DNA of 64,000 bases from Baylisascaris procyonis (Eukaryota > Nematoda > Chromadorea > Rhabditida > Ascarididae): assembly GCA_037389465.1 (NCBI GenBank), contig JAZARR010000229.1:1463501-1527500 (forward strand). The letters run 5' to 3'. The position numbers were made by a program, and so were the translations under genes. Positions 21,954 through 33,556 of the stretch are shown here, in pieces (the first letter of the stretch is position 1; each line of letters opens with the position of its first letter). The notes below the pieces were generated by a model, which saw only the letters and a list, made by a program, of their open reading frames with translations, did no database searches and was not told the DNA's origin.

Positions 21954-22739
21954 GTAGCACTAGCATCAGCACAACCTGTTGCAGCTCTCAATTCGGGAAT
22001 CGTTCTGTTCTACCATATCGGCGCAGGCTGCATGGTGTCTTTGGCACCCCTCGCACGACAAACACATGTATCACTATGTTGTGATGAACGACCGCGCTAC
22101 GACTCAATTTGTCTTTGTCTACCTCAGTGATAACTGTTCTTTTCTGCTCTATATTACATTGCACCCTTTTTCTGGTAGTCTGGTTGCGTGTTTAAAACCT
22201 GTTTGCTGTTATGCGCGTTATTCGGATATGTCGATGGTTTTTTGTCCCTCAGTCTAGTCAACCGGTCTAGTTAACCAGTTCGTTTCGCTGAGCGGTCCCA
22301 ATCAGTCATCAATAAATGTCCAAATGTTCGTCTCGCCTCGTCCGCACGGCAGCAACACAACATACTACCTTCTGTTAAAGTAATTTAACCCATGATAGGG
22401 TCGCCACTTTAACAACGGAGGCGTAGCGCGGCATATCTCCTGCGCCCAGAGGCTTCTCAAGCACTAGCGATCAATCCTCTATTCGTTTCACAACGGACGG
22501 AGGATGCATCACATAATACAACACCAGTCTGGTATCTGATGAAAAATAACGTGACATATCAACTCTCAAGTGTCTGTAAAGAAGAAGATGACCTCAGCAA
22601 CACAGTAGTCACTTCAGCTTGTGGAAAAAATGCAAATGTTGCAATATGACTGAATGCAGTGAATGAATAACATCAAGTATTGCCTGGAAAAAATTTTGGT
22701 GGAAAAATAATTACGGGTTATTAGATCGTAACACCAAGG

Positions 22740-23094
22740 GCCTAGTTTTTTGCCTATGTCGTTACATATGTTATGTACAGTATATATGGGACAAACGTCT
22801 AGGATCATGCAACATGCGTTCGCGAACATTTATACAAAATAAGTAAAGGGAACATATAATTATCTTTACAAGCATTTCCAACAAGGCGACCACGGTATAC
22901 AAAACGTTAAAGTACATATATTAGAAAAGGTCAACGTTGATAAATATCTGCTCGAATCAGAGCTGTTTTGGATCAAGCTGCTTCGGAGAATTTATGCATT
23001 GGGTCTTGATGACAACATTAAGGGTGTCGGAGATATTTCAGAACTATTGTTTAAAGAGAACAGCCCAAAGGCCCCATATCTCGAAAATTACTGA
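22740..23094 (+). pseudogene. GIY-YIG endonuclease-type retroelement relic, unit B
   Basis: The frame ending at 23092-23094 reads ESELFWIKLLRRIYALGLDD then NIKGVGDIS. This is the FWIK.LR..YP.GLN pattern seen after GIY-YIG domains in Penelope-like and related reverse-transcriptase elements. Upstream, CYVQYI and later REHLYK-like pieces suggest a decayed GIY-YIG core with frame breaks. No RT domain is recognisable. An essentially identical copy lies at 44618-44972 because units B and C share this segment. It is independent of the Penelope-like element at 58-59.7 kb. Confidence 0.45.
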
Positions 23095-23885
23095 TTAATT
23101 TCCAAGCATAGTCACGAAAAAAGAAGAACAAACAACAAAATTATAAATCAAATTTCATAAATGCCGTTAGCAATAAAACAGTCCGCTTAAACAACGCTCA
23201 GAACGTTTGTAGTTTCCTTAAGGAATTATATCAGCAAAGCAACCGTACACTTAAGATATTATATTTTGCCACCTAAAATATGGAGTAAAAGCATCAAGAT
23301 TAAATCAGTTTTGCATGTAAAATATACATTATCTATAGAAATGTATTTGAAAGCACTCAAAATAAGAAGATAAATAAGAAATGCTATGAATTTCGTACGC
23401 AGTTCCCTCGACTTGGGTACGGAGGTAACAAATAATAACACTACGCATGTCGGCATTGCATACCACCTGGTAAGCCCTTACAGAGACCTAACCAACCCTC
23501 ACAATTGAAGAGCATTTTATCTTTACAGTCTAACATTTACATCAAGTTGGTTAACTCCCTTTTCATCTGCAAAGTATACCATCATAAATGTATTGTTAGG
23601 GTGCAAGAAAAATTTATTCGCCGTTCATATTATTGAAATTCTCCTGTTTTATATAAAATATATTCGTTAAACTCAGGATTATTTCGTTTGGAAATGAGAG
23701 ACGGCGTCTTGAGCAGTTAGCGACGTATATAAGGGATAATTCCGCATTCGGAATCATCACTGCACATTCATCCGTCTGTAATGACGAGTTTTGGAGCTTA
23801 TCCTTCAGGAAGCAAGGGATCGGATTAGGACAATTACATACCATTATATAAGAAAACCGCAACAGTGAGACCCATTCATTTGAGG
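23095..23885. other. Spacer and promoter-like region, unit B
   Basis: AT-rich. TATATAAG-type motifs at about 23727 and 23843 precede the Pro-rich relic. Nothing else is supported. Confidence 0.45.
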
Positions 23886-24534
23886 ATGACACGTGGGTTG
23901 TTCATCGTAAGCATTTTACTGTCCAAACTCCTTTTCACAGATGCATTTCTCGCCGATCCTATCCGGGGAGATAACTGCGGATGTTGCCAATGGTTCTGTC
24001 CCACTGCTCCTATTACACCTGTAGTAGTGCCTGCCCCCATCGCACCATGGCTGCTGTGATGACGACAGCACCACAACAGATTCAGAAACAACTAGAATAC
24101 TCGAGGCGATATTTCGCTCTTCCCTACCACCGCTTAAGCTTCCTAAACTTCCGGCCATATTGTACCCATCAAAACCTGTACCAACGTGCTGCTCTGATGT
24201 TCCACCGCCTGCTCAAGCGGCTCCAGTATCGTTGACAAGTTATGTTGTCCCAATATTTTCTCAAACATCACGTCCTCTATCACAACCGTCCAACATGTAT
24301 GTCATACCTGCTGCTCCTCTTCCTCAACCGAGTGGATGTGCTGCTCCATCACATCTGCCGCCTCGTTATGCTGCACCATCATTCCCACCAAGTATTTACA
24401 GTACATGGCGATACTCTTCAGGGTATTCAGGAATGCCACCTGCTCCCAATTACAATATTGTTCATCCTAGTTGGTCCCCTCTCCGTTCAGAAGACAAGCT
24501 CACGGAAAGAAGTCGATGGAATTCAAAAATGTGA
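23886..24534 (+). pseudogene. Secreted Pro/Tyr-rich protein relic, unit B copy
   Basis: The ATG at 23886 gives a signal peptide (MTRGLFIVSILLSKLLFTDA) and the motif DNCGCCQWFCPTAP. The frame closes at 24059. The remaining protein is open in one other frame to 24534: PPPAQAAPVSLTSYVVPIF, QPSGCAAPSHLPPRYAAPS, PPSIYSTWRYSSGYSGMPP. The break lies near 24048, one base-class different from the unit A break at the matching place, so the two look independent. The C-terminal end differs from unit C after about 24495. Status is probably pseudogene; an unrecognised splice is less likely. Function unknown. Confidence 0.5.
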
Positions 24535-25260
24535 TCGAAACTGACGACCATCTTAGGAAATCCTAACAAATGGAAGCTTCGTTTAGATGACTTCCAGAAC
24601 GGAATTGTAAACGATAGAAGAGTTAAAAAATCATCAAAAGTGTGCATAGAATTCAACGACATAATAATGGAATTGATGAAGTAATGCTTAAAGAATTCGT
24701 TGATTTATTTATGGAATAAACAGTGAATGAATACCACTGTATGCGAGCTTGTCACTATAATAGGCAAAGGTTCCCTTATTTGTTGAAGTGCCCATTTGAA
24801 ACGCTCATTTTTCTTCAGCATTATTTCATTATGCCACTCAAATTCACATTATGTGCGGGGAAGAAAAATTCCAAACGTTGCCTTTCTTTGCTGCACCTAT
24901 CAGGGCTCCATACAGCGACAAATCAGTGCTGATTGATAAACCTTACAAAAGTGCAATAACATCAAAAATCTTCATTTCAACAACTTATTAATCATAAAAT
25001 CGAAGAGATATAATGGGTACTATTGCATAAAATCCATAGTTGAGATGAGTGCCTATTTGCAAACGGTAATCCAATTACCAATGGTGCCTCTCACTACAAT
25101 AGCAAATTATTCTAGAGATTAAAGCGATTCAGAACGACACAACTTATATCTTCGACGCCGTATATGATTGTTTATTACCTTCGATTGTGCGAGCATTGGA
25201 ATCGTCATATTATTTGTTACGCTCTAGCATATTCATTTGTTTTCTATATTTAAGGAACCT
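24535..25260. other. Spacer, unit B, lacking R1 region
   Basis: Relative to A and C about 1.3 kb including repeat R1 is missing near 24890-24940. No gene is supported. Confidence 0.45.
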
Positions 25261-26575
25261 TCAATTCATGGATCGATATCCTGTAATATTCAAGCGATTA
25301 TGGGACCGCTGCATTATCAATTCGCCAGTCGATATATCTGACGGATCACTGATATCAAATGGTGAAAAATTACATAGGTGCATTAATTCTGAGAGCCTAA
25401 AAAGTGGTAGATAATGAAGGTGGAAGATAGCGTCATGATCGTATCGGCACGAACCGCCTTATTTTACATATTCCTTCAAGGCTTCATCCTCAACGTTTCT
25501 CATAATTATCTTTCTTTTACTGTATTCGTTTAAAACTGAGCCAAATAAATTCAAACTGTTTGTGTTTTGAACATTCCATAATGCCGTGAATTAATTCCAG
25601 GTTGTTCTCTGAACTGATACTTTCTTATTGAATGGAAATTAATGACAGAAATTTTCGAAACTTGTCTTACTCATTCACGATGTTTTTTTGATGAAATTCA
25701 TCCCCTAAACACTCGTAATGGGGATCAACAATGATATATGTTATAATTGCATTGAAGACAAGAAACTACATAAATTTATAAAACTTTCAATTAATTTTGT
25801 TTTGCAATTAGAGCAATTCTATGTATCACAACCAATACAGACATTTCAGTTGCAATTCGTTTACATATGTCAATTAGCCATTCAATGATGTAAGACTAAG
25901 CTTTAAACATAATTACTCAGTTTTTATTTCAGTGCCGATCGGTTCAGTCTTAAAATTCATTACAACCCTCTCGTCTAACAAGCCAAATTCTTTACATACT
26001 TCTGTAATATTGCAAAAAGTAAGAAAAAAATAAAGACAATTTAGTGCGGTAGAGTTCCACATTACTATTATAGGAAATACTAGAATATACAAGAATATTA
26101 TATGATGAGTATCATTGCTGCAGTTGAAAAAGGAAAAAAACTGCAATATAGCAAGAGAGAGTCTATTATGAAAATCATTAGAGTGGAAATCCAAGAGTTG
26201 ATTTAAATCGGTACATAAATAAAAAAGTGGTTGCAAAGCAGTTACGACTGCATAATGAGTGTAAGTTTTACAGGTGAAGTTAAACAATTTTAGCAGTAAA
26301 ATGTTGACAACGAATACCTGGAGGCTATCATTCCCACAAAGTCCGGAAGTTTTTCCGCAAATCTGGAAGATTATTCAGCTATAAGAAGGAGATAGGGCAC
26401 ATAGCGTGTCGGTTTACATTATTCCACAATCATACTGTCATTATATCAGTAACACATTATAGCATCCTAGTAATTTTCCCATACAATAAAACCTTTTTGA
26501 GGACGACAAGAATGCATTCAAAGTTTCACCAAATGCAATGTTAAACTTATCCATAGAGGGTTGTCTCTCAAATAG
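25261..26575 (-). CDS. Uncharacterised split gene, unit B copy
   Basis: Counterpart of 6963-8279. Candidate exons are 26493-26575 (ATG at 26554), 26318-26362, 25917-26001 and 25261-25388, with exactly the lengths found in A and C and open frames. Acceptors (CTTTAG, CTTCCAG, TTACAG, CTCTCAG) and donors (GTAATT) are kept. The protein differs from A by scattered replacements (DFVGMIAS for DFIGMITS). I do not recognise the family, and joins between the last exons remain unresolved. Confidence 0.33.
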
Positions 26576-28605
26576 CTAAAGAAAAGATGCCTGCTGACTA
26601 GTCCAATAGGCATGTACAAGTTCGAAGATATTGTAAGGTCGCAAAGGTCAGTCACAATTAGACATCGATATTGGTGAAATAACGTTGCAGACAGAATGAA
26701 TCGGCGATGTTGATAAGGGAAATGCGACTCAGCTTTTGAAAGGGTACATATTTTGCCTTCAGCATTAGATATCTAAATATCATAAGTTTGTTATGGCATT
26801 CGAACGGATTTTAGTGATTTGAAAAAACAAGAATATAGTTTTATTCGTAGGACTGACCGCATTGAAATGAATGAGAGGATGACATCAAAGTGCAACTAGA
26901 TATTTACTGATTTCAAAATATGCTTCTGAATACACCTGATCTTCAGGGGAAAATCAAAATTCCGTCGTTGAAAGGCGAACGTTTATGCCGCTAACGTAGG
27001 ATTCTACACAAAATTGTGACGTTTTTAATTAAAAAAATCACTTATTTCATGAATCCAAATTGCTCCCACGTAATTACTTAATTCAGCGAGTAAATACTGA
27101 GTTCACCTTTATTTTTCAAGAACTTAACGTGAATAAGATGACAATTTTCACATCACTTATCGGTTAAATTAGTATATCCTTTGGCTATTGCAAGGTTTAT
27201 AAATAACAGGAACAAGTGAGTGCTTCCAAAGACAACCATGTCTCAGGAATTTTTTTCTTCCCGCAATTTTTTAAAATTGTGCGTCAGTTTTAAAAATTAA
27301 AATTCCACCTTCGAATGCACAATATATAGATTATAGACAGGTATTTATATCAAACTATGATCTATAAGACTGTAAAAGATGAGATAACCTTTCATCATGA
27401 ATTGTGTTGATGACGAAACGTCTGAAAGTCTCTTTCTGCTCGGCGTTTGGCCAATGAATTTCCATATTCCATTGACACACAGTTATATTGTTATCATCAA
27501 GCAAATTCCCCCGCTCGAGAAGGGCAAAATATCAAACTAAACTATATTTACTAAGTAGCCAACATATGTTCTCACAAATCCCACGATTACAAAAGGCGAA
27601 ATATGCAATACTGCCATCATCCGTTCATTTCTTGTCTATCGGAACAGCGAACAATCACTGACTGCATCTTCCTTAAAGTGCCTTCCTACTTTGTGGCTTT
27701 TATTTTACTCTAATAAGCTCATCTCACGCTTAGTTTATTTCATAGCGCGAATGGTCCACCAACCAACGAATGAGAGGAACAAAGGAAATGGAATGGAGTG
27801 TGTGAGAAATTCAACAATTAATTCTAATCGCTTTAGGTGCGCCATATTGCTCGAAGCCGAACGCTCATTACATCGACTGAAATTATTAAGTACGTGGAAG
27901 GAATGAAACAATAGCGAAGCGGGATTTACTCCTATCTATTCCTTTTGTACATTCGAAGAAGCAGATCATTTCCAAAAGATAGCTCTCACTTCAATCGGCG
28001 CTGAAATCTATTTTTTTTCCAACAGAGCTGATCCTCTCCACGGCAACAGTGCCACAGCAGCCAAGAAATAAGCTATTCAAAAAACAGGTTATATAGTATT
28101 CAGGAATAGCGAGCCTATGTTTCCTTTGTATAATCTATCAGTATGCTCTCTGTGTATAGCCGGTATCACTTTATATTTTTTGACAACATATTTTTGTATT
28201 TCCAGAAATTAGCTTGAACACAACTCATATCGTACACAGGCATTACCTAAACGTTATCAAAAGCATACCTTCCTCGCAGCTTGTCAGTGATCATAATTGC
28301 TTCACGTCAATAAATAAACAAACGCTCACCTCTCTGCCTTCGATATCCATAATCAGAACATCGATAGGCGATTGTGTCCCCGCGTGATGCTTCAAAAATC
28401 GTACGATATCAATGTGTTTTACAAACTCATATCTATACATACCACCATGTTCATCTGAATAATTTATATTAAAAAAAACAAGTGAAGTACCCCTTAGTAA
28501 ATAAATGTTTGCTCGCAGTATTCTCTAATTTTAATAATTGAGATTAAATGAGGCGAACGCTAGCGGAGAAAGGGACGATGATGATAAATGAGGGATCGCG
28601 AAATG

Positions 28606-28813
28606 TGTCGAAGTGATCTTCGAATCGAATTCTTCATGAACGCAAAAGACAAAACAATATGACTAAGACTTCGAACGCTCTCACAGCACATTCCGACGAC
28701 TGCTAACTGACAACATTATCATCAAGATAACCAGCGGCTATGGATGGGAACGACGGATCTCAACGAGGCTATAAAAGCGGCGCGACAATTCATTCGGGGC
28801 CAGAGCAGCGACA
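28606..28813 (+). repeat. BEL2 5' LTR
   Basis: Begins TGTCGAAGTGATC and ends GAGCAGCGACA. TATAAAAG lies at 28770-28777, close to the 3' end, so R and U5 are very short. Flanked on the left by AAATG. Confidence 0.95.
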
Positions 28814-28896
28814 TGGTGCGTCGGCCGCATTGAGCGGCCCGTACCGAGACTTCTGCCTCCATCGACGTTATCCCTACTACTATTCACTCCATTCCA

Positions 28897-30213
28897 ATGG
28901 CCCCCTTGGCACCATTGAAGAGTGCTCATATTACCCTCGCTATTCAACCTACTCTGCATGACTGCGAACCCTTACTTCAGGCCGCAGAAGCCCACCTTGC
29001 CTTCAGCCTTGACACCAATCAACCTATTTCGGCACAAATTGAATCTGTGCAACATTGCCGTCGGTCGGCCTTGGCAACCTCGCGTCTCCTCGGAATTCAC
29101 CTTGCCCAGCTAACTCATCTTTACGCTGATTGGGCAGCTATTATTCGCAAACTTACACCACGTGACGATGCCGACCAAGTTCTTGCTGAACAACAAGCGT
29201 TCCAGCAGATGAATGAAGCGCCTGATGGCCTTCGAAGTATGCTCAATCAAGTTCGCATAACTATTCAAAAATTGGAATTCCTCGACCAGGATCTAGATGA
29301 AATGCTTGCCCGTCTTAGCACTACGCCGTGCACCACACCACCGCTCGGCCTCAATCCCTCAGGCTCCTCTCAAATTCCACAGCAGTCAACAGCTCCTCAG
29401 AATATTCCTAAGTCACCTTCGCCAAGTACTGGTGACGCTCCAAGCAACGTGCACCTCCCTAAACTTCAGCTACCCACATTCGACGGCAAACCGTACGAAT
29501 GGTTCGAATTTTGGGAACTGTTTGAAGCCACTATCGACCGCAGTTCCTTAAGTGATGTTGAAAAACTCGCGTATCTCACTAGCTGTCTCCGAGGAAAAGC
29601 AAAAGACGTTGCCGCAGGATACACACGACGGGGTGACAATTATCAACCACTCATCACAGCACTACGCACTCAGTTCGGCAATAAAGACGCGCTAACCCGT
29701 CAAATTCAGTCAGATCTACGCACAATCCGTCCTCCCGGTCATAATGGACCCGATTTATTACGATTTTACAACGATGTTTCCCGAATTCTACACCACATAC
29801 AAATCGCTGAAATCGACCCCGATCAACACCAAGTACTCTTCACGTTGGAGGAATGTCTACCTGAACCCACCCGCATCCTTATGTATCCCGAAAAACAAAA
29901 GTGCTCGCATTACTCAACGACCGATTTCCGTCGTATCTTACTAAATGTCGCTCAAATGCTCATGTCAGTGCAGCCATTACAACCGTCAACACCACCTTCT
30001 AGTCAATTTAGTTTTGGCTCCCAAAAAGAGATCGTACGGAACAATGCCAGTCGGGACACGATCGAGTTCAAATCTAACTACCGTCAATATATGCGCTCGA
30101 CTAATCAGAGAGATGCATCTGATCGCTACCGGCAAAAACGAAGGGCAAGTTCCTCACTTGCATTTACAGGATTACCCCGGGAAAAGGATTCCTACAAAAA
30201 TTCCTCAAACTAG
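28897..30213 (+). CDS. BEL2 Gag
   Basis: This 438-codon ORF starts at ATG 28897, 84 nt after the LTR. The N-terminal half is helical; the DUF1759-like Gag domain starts near residue 185 (VHLPKLQLPTFDGKPYEWF) and includes LAYLTSCLRGKAKDVAAGY. The ORF ends at TAG 30211-30213. The same frame continues past the stop into zinc knuckles (CAFCNELHWHRQC, CFRCLKPDHQAKGC, CRSCGGAHNTLLC) and Pol. Gag and Pol are thus one frame separated by one UAG, as in read-through gag-pol or a mutated single ORF. Most BEL elements have a single ORF, so mutation is plausible. Confidence 0.85.
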   Translation: MAPLAPLKSAHITLAIQPTLHDCEPLLQAAEAHLAFSLDTNQPISAQIESVQHCRRSALATSRLLGIHLAQLTHLYADWAAIIRKLTPRDDADQVLAEQQAFQQMNEAPDGLRSMLNQVRITIQKLEFLDQDLDEMLARLSTTPCTTPPLGLNPSGSSQIPQQSTAPQNIPKSPSPSTGDAPSNVHLPKLQLPTFDGKPYEWFEFWELFEATIDRSSLSDVEKLAYLTSCLRGKAKDVAAGYTRRGDNYQPLITALRTQFGNKDALTRQIQSDLRTIRPPGHNGPDLLRFYNDVSRILHHIQIAEIDPDQHQVLFTLEECLPEPTRILMYPEKQKCSHYSTTDFRRILLNVAQMLMSVQPLQPSTPPSSQFSFGSQKEIVRNNASRDTIEFKSNYRQYMRSTNQRDASDRYRQKRRASSSLAFTGLPREKDSYKNSSN

Positions 30214-33117
30214 CGCAGCAGTCCTACCAACCCTAAGCGACAACAAACTCCGGCAGCGCCGTGTGCTTTCTGCAACGAGCTTCACTGGCACAGGCAGTGC
30301 CCCTATTATTCTACATCGGAGCAGCGTCGGTCCCGTGCAGCAGAGCAGCACCTTTGCTTCAGATGCCTCAAACCAGACCATCAAGCTAAAGGATGTTTGC
30401 GACACAACAATTGCCGATCTTGTGGTGGAGCTCACAATACGCTTCTTTGCTTCCACCAAGGACACGGTCCGCAAAAACCCGTACAAATTCATGCGGCCGC
30501 AATCGAACCAGTTAAAGAATCGCCGGAACCATCAGCAGCTTTATCCGCAACAGCGACAGTTACGCCCAGTAACGAAAAGGCACCAGTACCTCTACTCCTG
30601 TGGCAAACAGCAAGGGTCTATAACCCCCTATTCCCTCACGCAACGAAGACAGCAAAAGTCTTCATCGACCAAGGAAGCCAAGGATCATTTATTACGGAAC
30701 GCCTGGCGGCTGCTCTTGGACTCAAGCATAATCAAAGCAGTCCACTCATCATTCACGGGGTAGGAGATATGGAAGGCAATCACTTCAAAAGTGAACAAAT
30801 TTCGGTTGGCATTCGACTACAAGATGGAACCGCTCATCGTTTCGAAGCATATACGCTGCCGCGAGTAACGGCCAAATTCCTTCACGCTCACGTAACCTTA
30901 GCAGACTTGCCAATGTTATGGGAAAATCAGTCCGATGAGCTTCCTGTTCCTCTTTATGAAGACGAACCCGATATCCTTATCGGGTGTAACTTCATCTCGA
31001 CGATTAACCCGCGAGCTATCAAGCGCCTACGATCTAATTTCACATTCTACGATTCAGAGCTTGGACCACTCATTGGAGGTGCTGGAATGGTCAGCGCCAA
31101 ATATCGTCAAACACAACTTATCCGCGCCAACGCTATTTTAGTTGGCAACGCCCAACTTTCAGTCGAGCAACTATGGTCCCTCGATACTCTGGGTATTGAT
31201 CTACCTAATGAATCGGTTGAAGACGATGAAAGAGCGCTGCACGCTTTTAAAAAGACTATCAGACGACTTCCGGATGGTCGCTATAGCGTCTCGTGGCCAT
31301 GGGAGAGTGCCCACCCACGTCTGGTTACTAATTACGGTCTTTGTGTTGGACGGCTACAATCTCTGCTACGTTCATTATCGAGGCAACCAGAACGACTACG
31401 TCTTTACGACGAAACTATTCAGCAACAGCTTAAAGCAGGCATCATCGAACGCGCCCCTCTTCGTCCAACTGGTCCTCTCGTCCAATATGTTCCTCATCAA
31501 GCGGTATGGAACGAACAAAAGAAAAAATTGCGCATTGTCTACGACGCAAGTGCTAGCGCCCCGGCTGGACAAGCCCTGAACGACAATCTACTGCGCGGGC
31601 CTGTATTTCTTCCAGATCTGGTAAGTCAACTTCTTCGCTTACGTCAGGCTTGTATTGCTCTCGTAGCAGATGTGGAAAAAGCGTTCTTACAAATTGAGCT
31701 GAATATAACAGACAGAGACGTTGCCAGGTTCCTTTGGGTCGATAAACCAACAGAACCTATCGGCCCCAAAAACCCAATCATTACTTATCGCCTTACCAGA
31801 GTGTTTTTTGGAGCAGTGAGCTCTCTCTTCTTACTCGCAGCAACTATTAAGCATCACTTGCAAAACGCAAATTCTCTATGGGCTTCGCACATAGCCGAGA
31901 ATATTTATGTCGATAATGTGTTGCTTGCTGCTAAGTCTGAAACGGAAGCAATTACGGCTTACCGAGAAGCAAAGAAACTGTTTGCGGATGCGTGCATGAA
32001 CCTCCGAGAATTTCAGTCGAATAGTACCCAAGTAAATGCCATATTGGCACCAGAGGATCGTTACAACAACACTCAAATGAAGGTGCTCGGTGTCGTTTGG
32101 GATACAGTGAAGGATACAATCAAACTGAAAACGCGTCCCCCACCAAGTGGCCGTCTCAGCAAACGATCACTTCTTCAGTTTATCGCCCAACAGTTTGACC
32201 CGTTAGGATACCTATCACCAATAATTCTCCCATTCAAAATATTACTTCAAGATGTTACTAAAGAAGGATCAGCGTGGGATGAGGAAGTGGCCGAACCACA
32301 CGTTCAAAAATGGAATTGTCTCAAGGAAAGCTGGGACATGCTATCATTCGAATTACCACGACGTTTAACAAACGGCCCACTCGAGCTCCACGTATTTGCC
32401 GATGCCTCTAATCGCGCATATTCAGGCGTTGCATATGCGAAGGGAAGCGACAAGATTGTTCTACTTTATGCGAAATCTCGGTTGTGTCCTTTAAAAGGAC
32501 TAACAATTCCACGTCTGGAATTGTTAGCCGTGCTGATAAGTCTCCGCATAACTAAATTCTTAACCCAACAGCTGCACCTCGAAGATATTCCACAAACTGT
32601 ATGGAGCGATAGCAAATGCGCTCTTGCATGGATCAACTCGCCACCTACTGAAAGGCTTCCGCGTTTCGTTCCAAATCGATTAAATGAAATTAGAAAAACG
32701 ACCAATATCAGGTATGGATATGTTGCGACAGACGCCAATCCTGCAGGCCTAGCTACCAGAGGCGCAACACCCCGAGCTCTGGCTGATGAACAGAAATGGT
32801 GGCAAGGACCTTCGTGGCTTAGCAACAGTGAGGACAGTTGGCCTAATATTCCATCGCTACCAACCCATGACGTAGCCAGATCCGAAGAATCGCTGCAAAT
32901 GGCAGAAAACTCTTCCACCCAAGTGGTAACAGCTACCCTCCACCCGCCAACAGAATCATTCACGTTCATCGATATGGATCGATTCAGTAGTTGGACTCGG
33001 CTCGTAGGAAGTACGGTGATGGGATTCGCTTCATTCGCAAGGTCCACAAATCAGCAACTACATGGCTTGATCAATTCTCAAATCAAGGTCCAATCACAGC
33101 TCAGGACTACCTCATAG
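30214..33117 (+). CDS. BEL2 zinc knuckles, protease, RT and RNase H
   Basis: Open in the Gag frame after TAG 30211. Three knuckles come first; the Pao-type protease has VFIDQGSQGSFI. The pre-RT linker SVEQLWSLDTLGID leads to RT: KKKLRIVYDASASAPAG, LVADVEKAFLQIEL and ENIYVDNVLLAAK. The RT active site reads YVDN, not YVDD. RNase H shows LHVFADASNRAYSGVAYAK and VWSDSKCALAWI. The frame is lost near 32990-33005 (after RFSSWTRL), and the integrase code goes on in another frame, so this ORF's last 40 codons are out of frame. Confidence 0.85.
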   Translation, partial: RSSPTNPKRQQTPAAPCAFCNELHWHRQCPYYSTSEQRRSRAAEQHLCFRCLKPDHQAKGCLRHNNCRSCGGAHNTLLCFHQGHGPQKPVQIHAAAIEPVKESPEPSAALSATATVTPSNEKAPVPLLLWQTARVYNPLFPHATKTAKVFIDQGSQGSFITERLAAALGLKHNQSSPLIIHGVGDMEGNHFKSEQISVGIRLQDGTAHRFEAYTLPRVTAKFLHAHVTLADLPMLWENQSDELPVPLYEDEPDILIGCNFISTINPRAIKRLRSNFTFYDSELGPLIGGAGMVSAKYRQTQLIRANAILVGNAQLSVEQLWSLDTLGIDLPNESVEDDERALHAFKKTIRRLPDGRYSVSWPWESAHPRLVTNYGLCVGRLQSLLRSLSRQPERLRLYDETIQQQLKAGIIERAPLRPTGPLVQYVPHQAVWNEQKKKLRIVYDASASAPAGQALNDNLLRGPVFLPDLVSQLLRLRQACIALVADVEKAFLQIELNITDRDVARFLWVDKPTEPIGPKNPIITYRLTRVFFGAVSSLFLLAATIKHHLQNANSLWASHIAENIYVDNVLLAAKSETEAITAYREAKKLFADACMNLREFQSNSTQVNAILAPEDRYNNTQMKVLGVVWDTVKDTIKLKTRPPPSGRLSKRSLLQFIAQQFDPLGYLSPIILPFKILLQDVTKEGSAWDEEVAEPHVQKWNCLKESWDMLSFELPRRLTNGPLELHVFADASNRAYSGVAYAKGSDKIVLLYAKSRLCPLKGLTIPRLELLAVLISLRITKFLTQQLHLEDIPQTVWSDSKCALAWINSPPTERLPRFVPNRLNEIRKTTNIRYGYVATDANPAGLATRGATPRALADEQKWWQGPSWLSNSEDSWPNIPSLPTHDVARSEESLQMAENSSTQVVTATLHPPTESFTFIDMDRFSSWTRLVGSTVMGFASFARSTNQQLHGLINSQIKVQSQLRTTS

Positions 33118-33556
33118 CTCGCAACTGCCTTCTGCATCAGGCTCAGAGTTACTCCGTATCCACTAAAGATATTATTCGGTGGGATCTTCGTAAAGATGAA
33201 ACTGGCCTATGGCGTTGTGGCGGTCGCCTTTCAGAGACTGCCATACCACGGTCCGAACAACATCCTATCTTTTTACCCCAAAATCACCGACTTACACAAC
33301 TACTCATCCTTCGTGGGCATAAGTCCACCTTTCATGGTGGAGCACCAGCAACTTTGTCACGCCTTCGCCAACACTTTTGGATACCTCACGGACGCCGAAC
33401 AGTCAGAGCCGTCATCAGCAACCACTGTTTACAATGTCGACGTTGGAAAGCGAAGCCGTTCGCTCTTCCGCCTATGCCACCTCTTCCAGCCGCACGAGTA
33501 CAGCCCGCACCCGCTTTCGACTGTATCGGTATTGATCTTTTAGGACCTAGGACCTA
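33000..33556 (+). pseudogene. BEL2 integrase N-terminal part, shifted frame
   Basis: This segment, in a frame different from both neighbours, encodes the HHCC zinc region (HKSTFHGGAPATLSRLRQHF, NHCLQCRRWKAKP) and the start of the catalytic core (FDCIGIDLLGP with the first Asp). At 33543-33556 the heptamer GGACCTA is tandemly duplicated; that addition of 7 nt shifts the frame and explains why the core continues elsewhere. Confidence 0.75.

Noticed and set aside
25913..26287. A continuous 124-codon minus-strand protein (also 49136-49510)
   Set aside because: It spans a conserved 85-nt exon with splice sites plus AT-rich intron; unit A has a stop codon in the intron part, so only the exon portion is supported.
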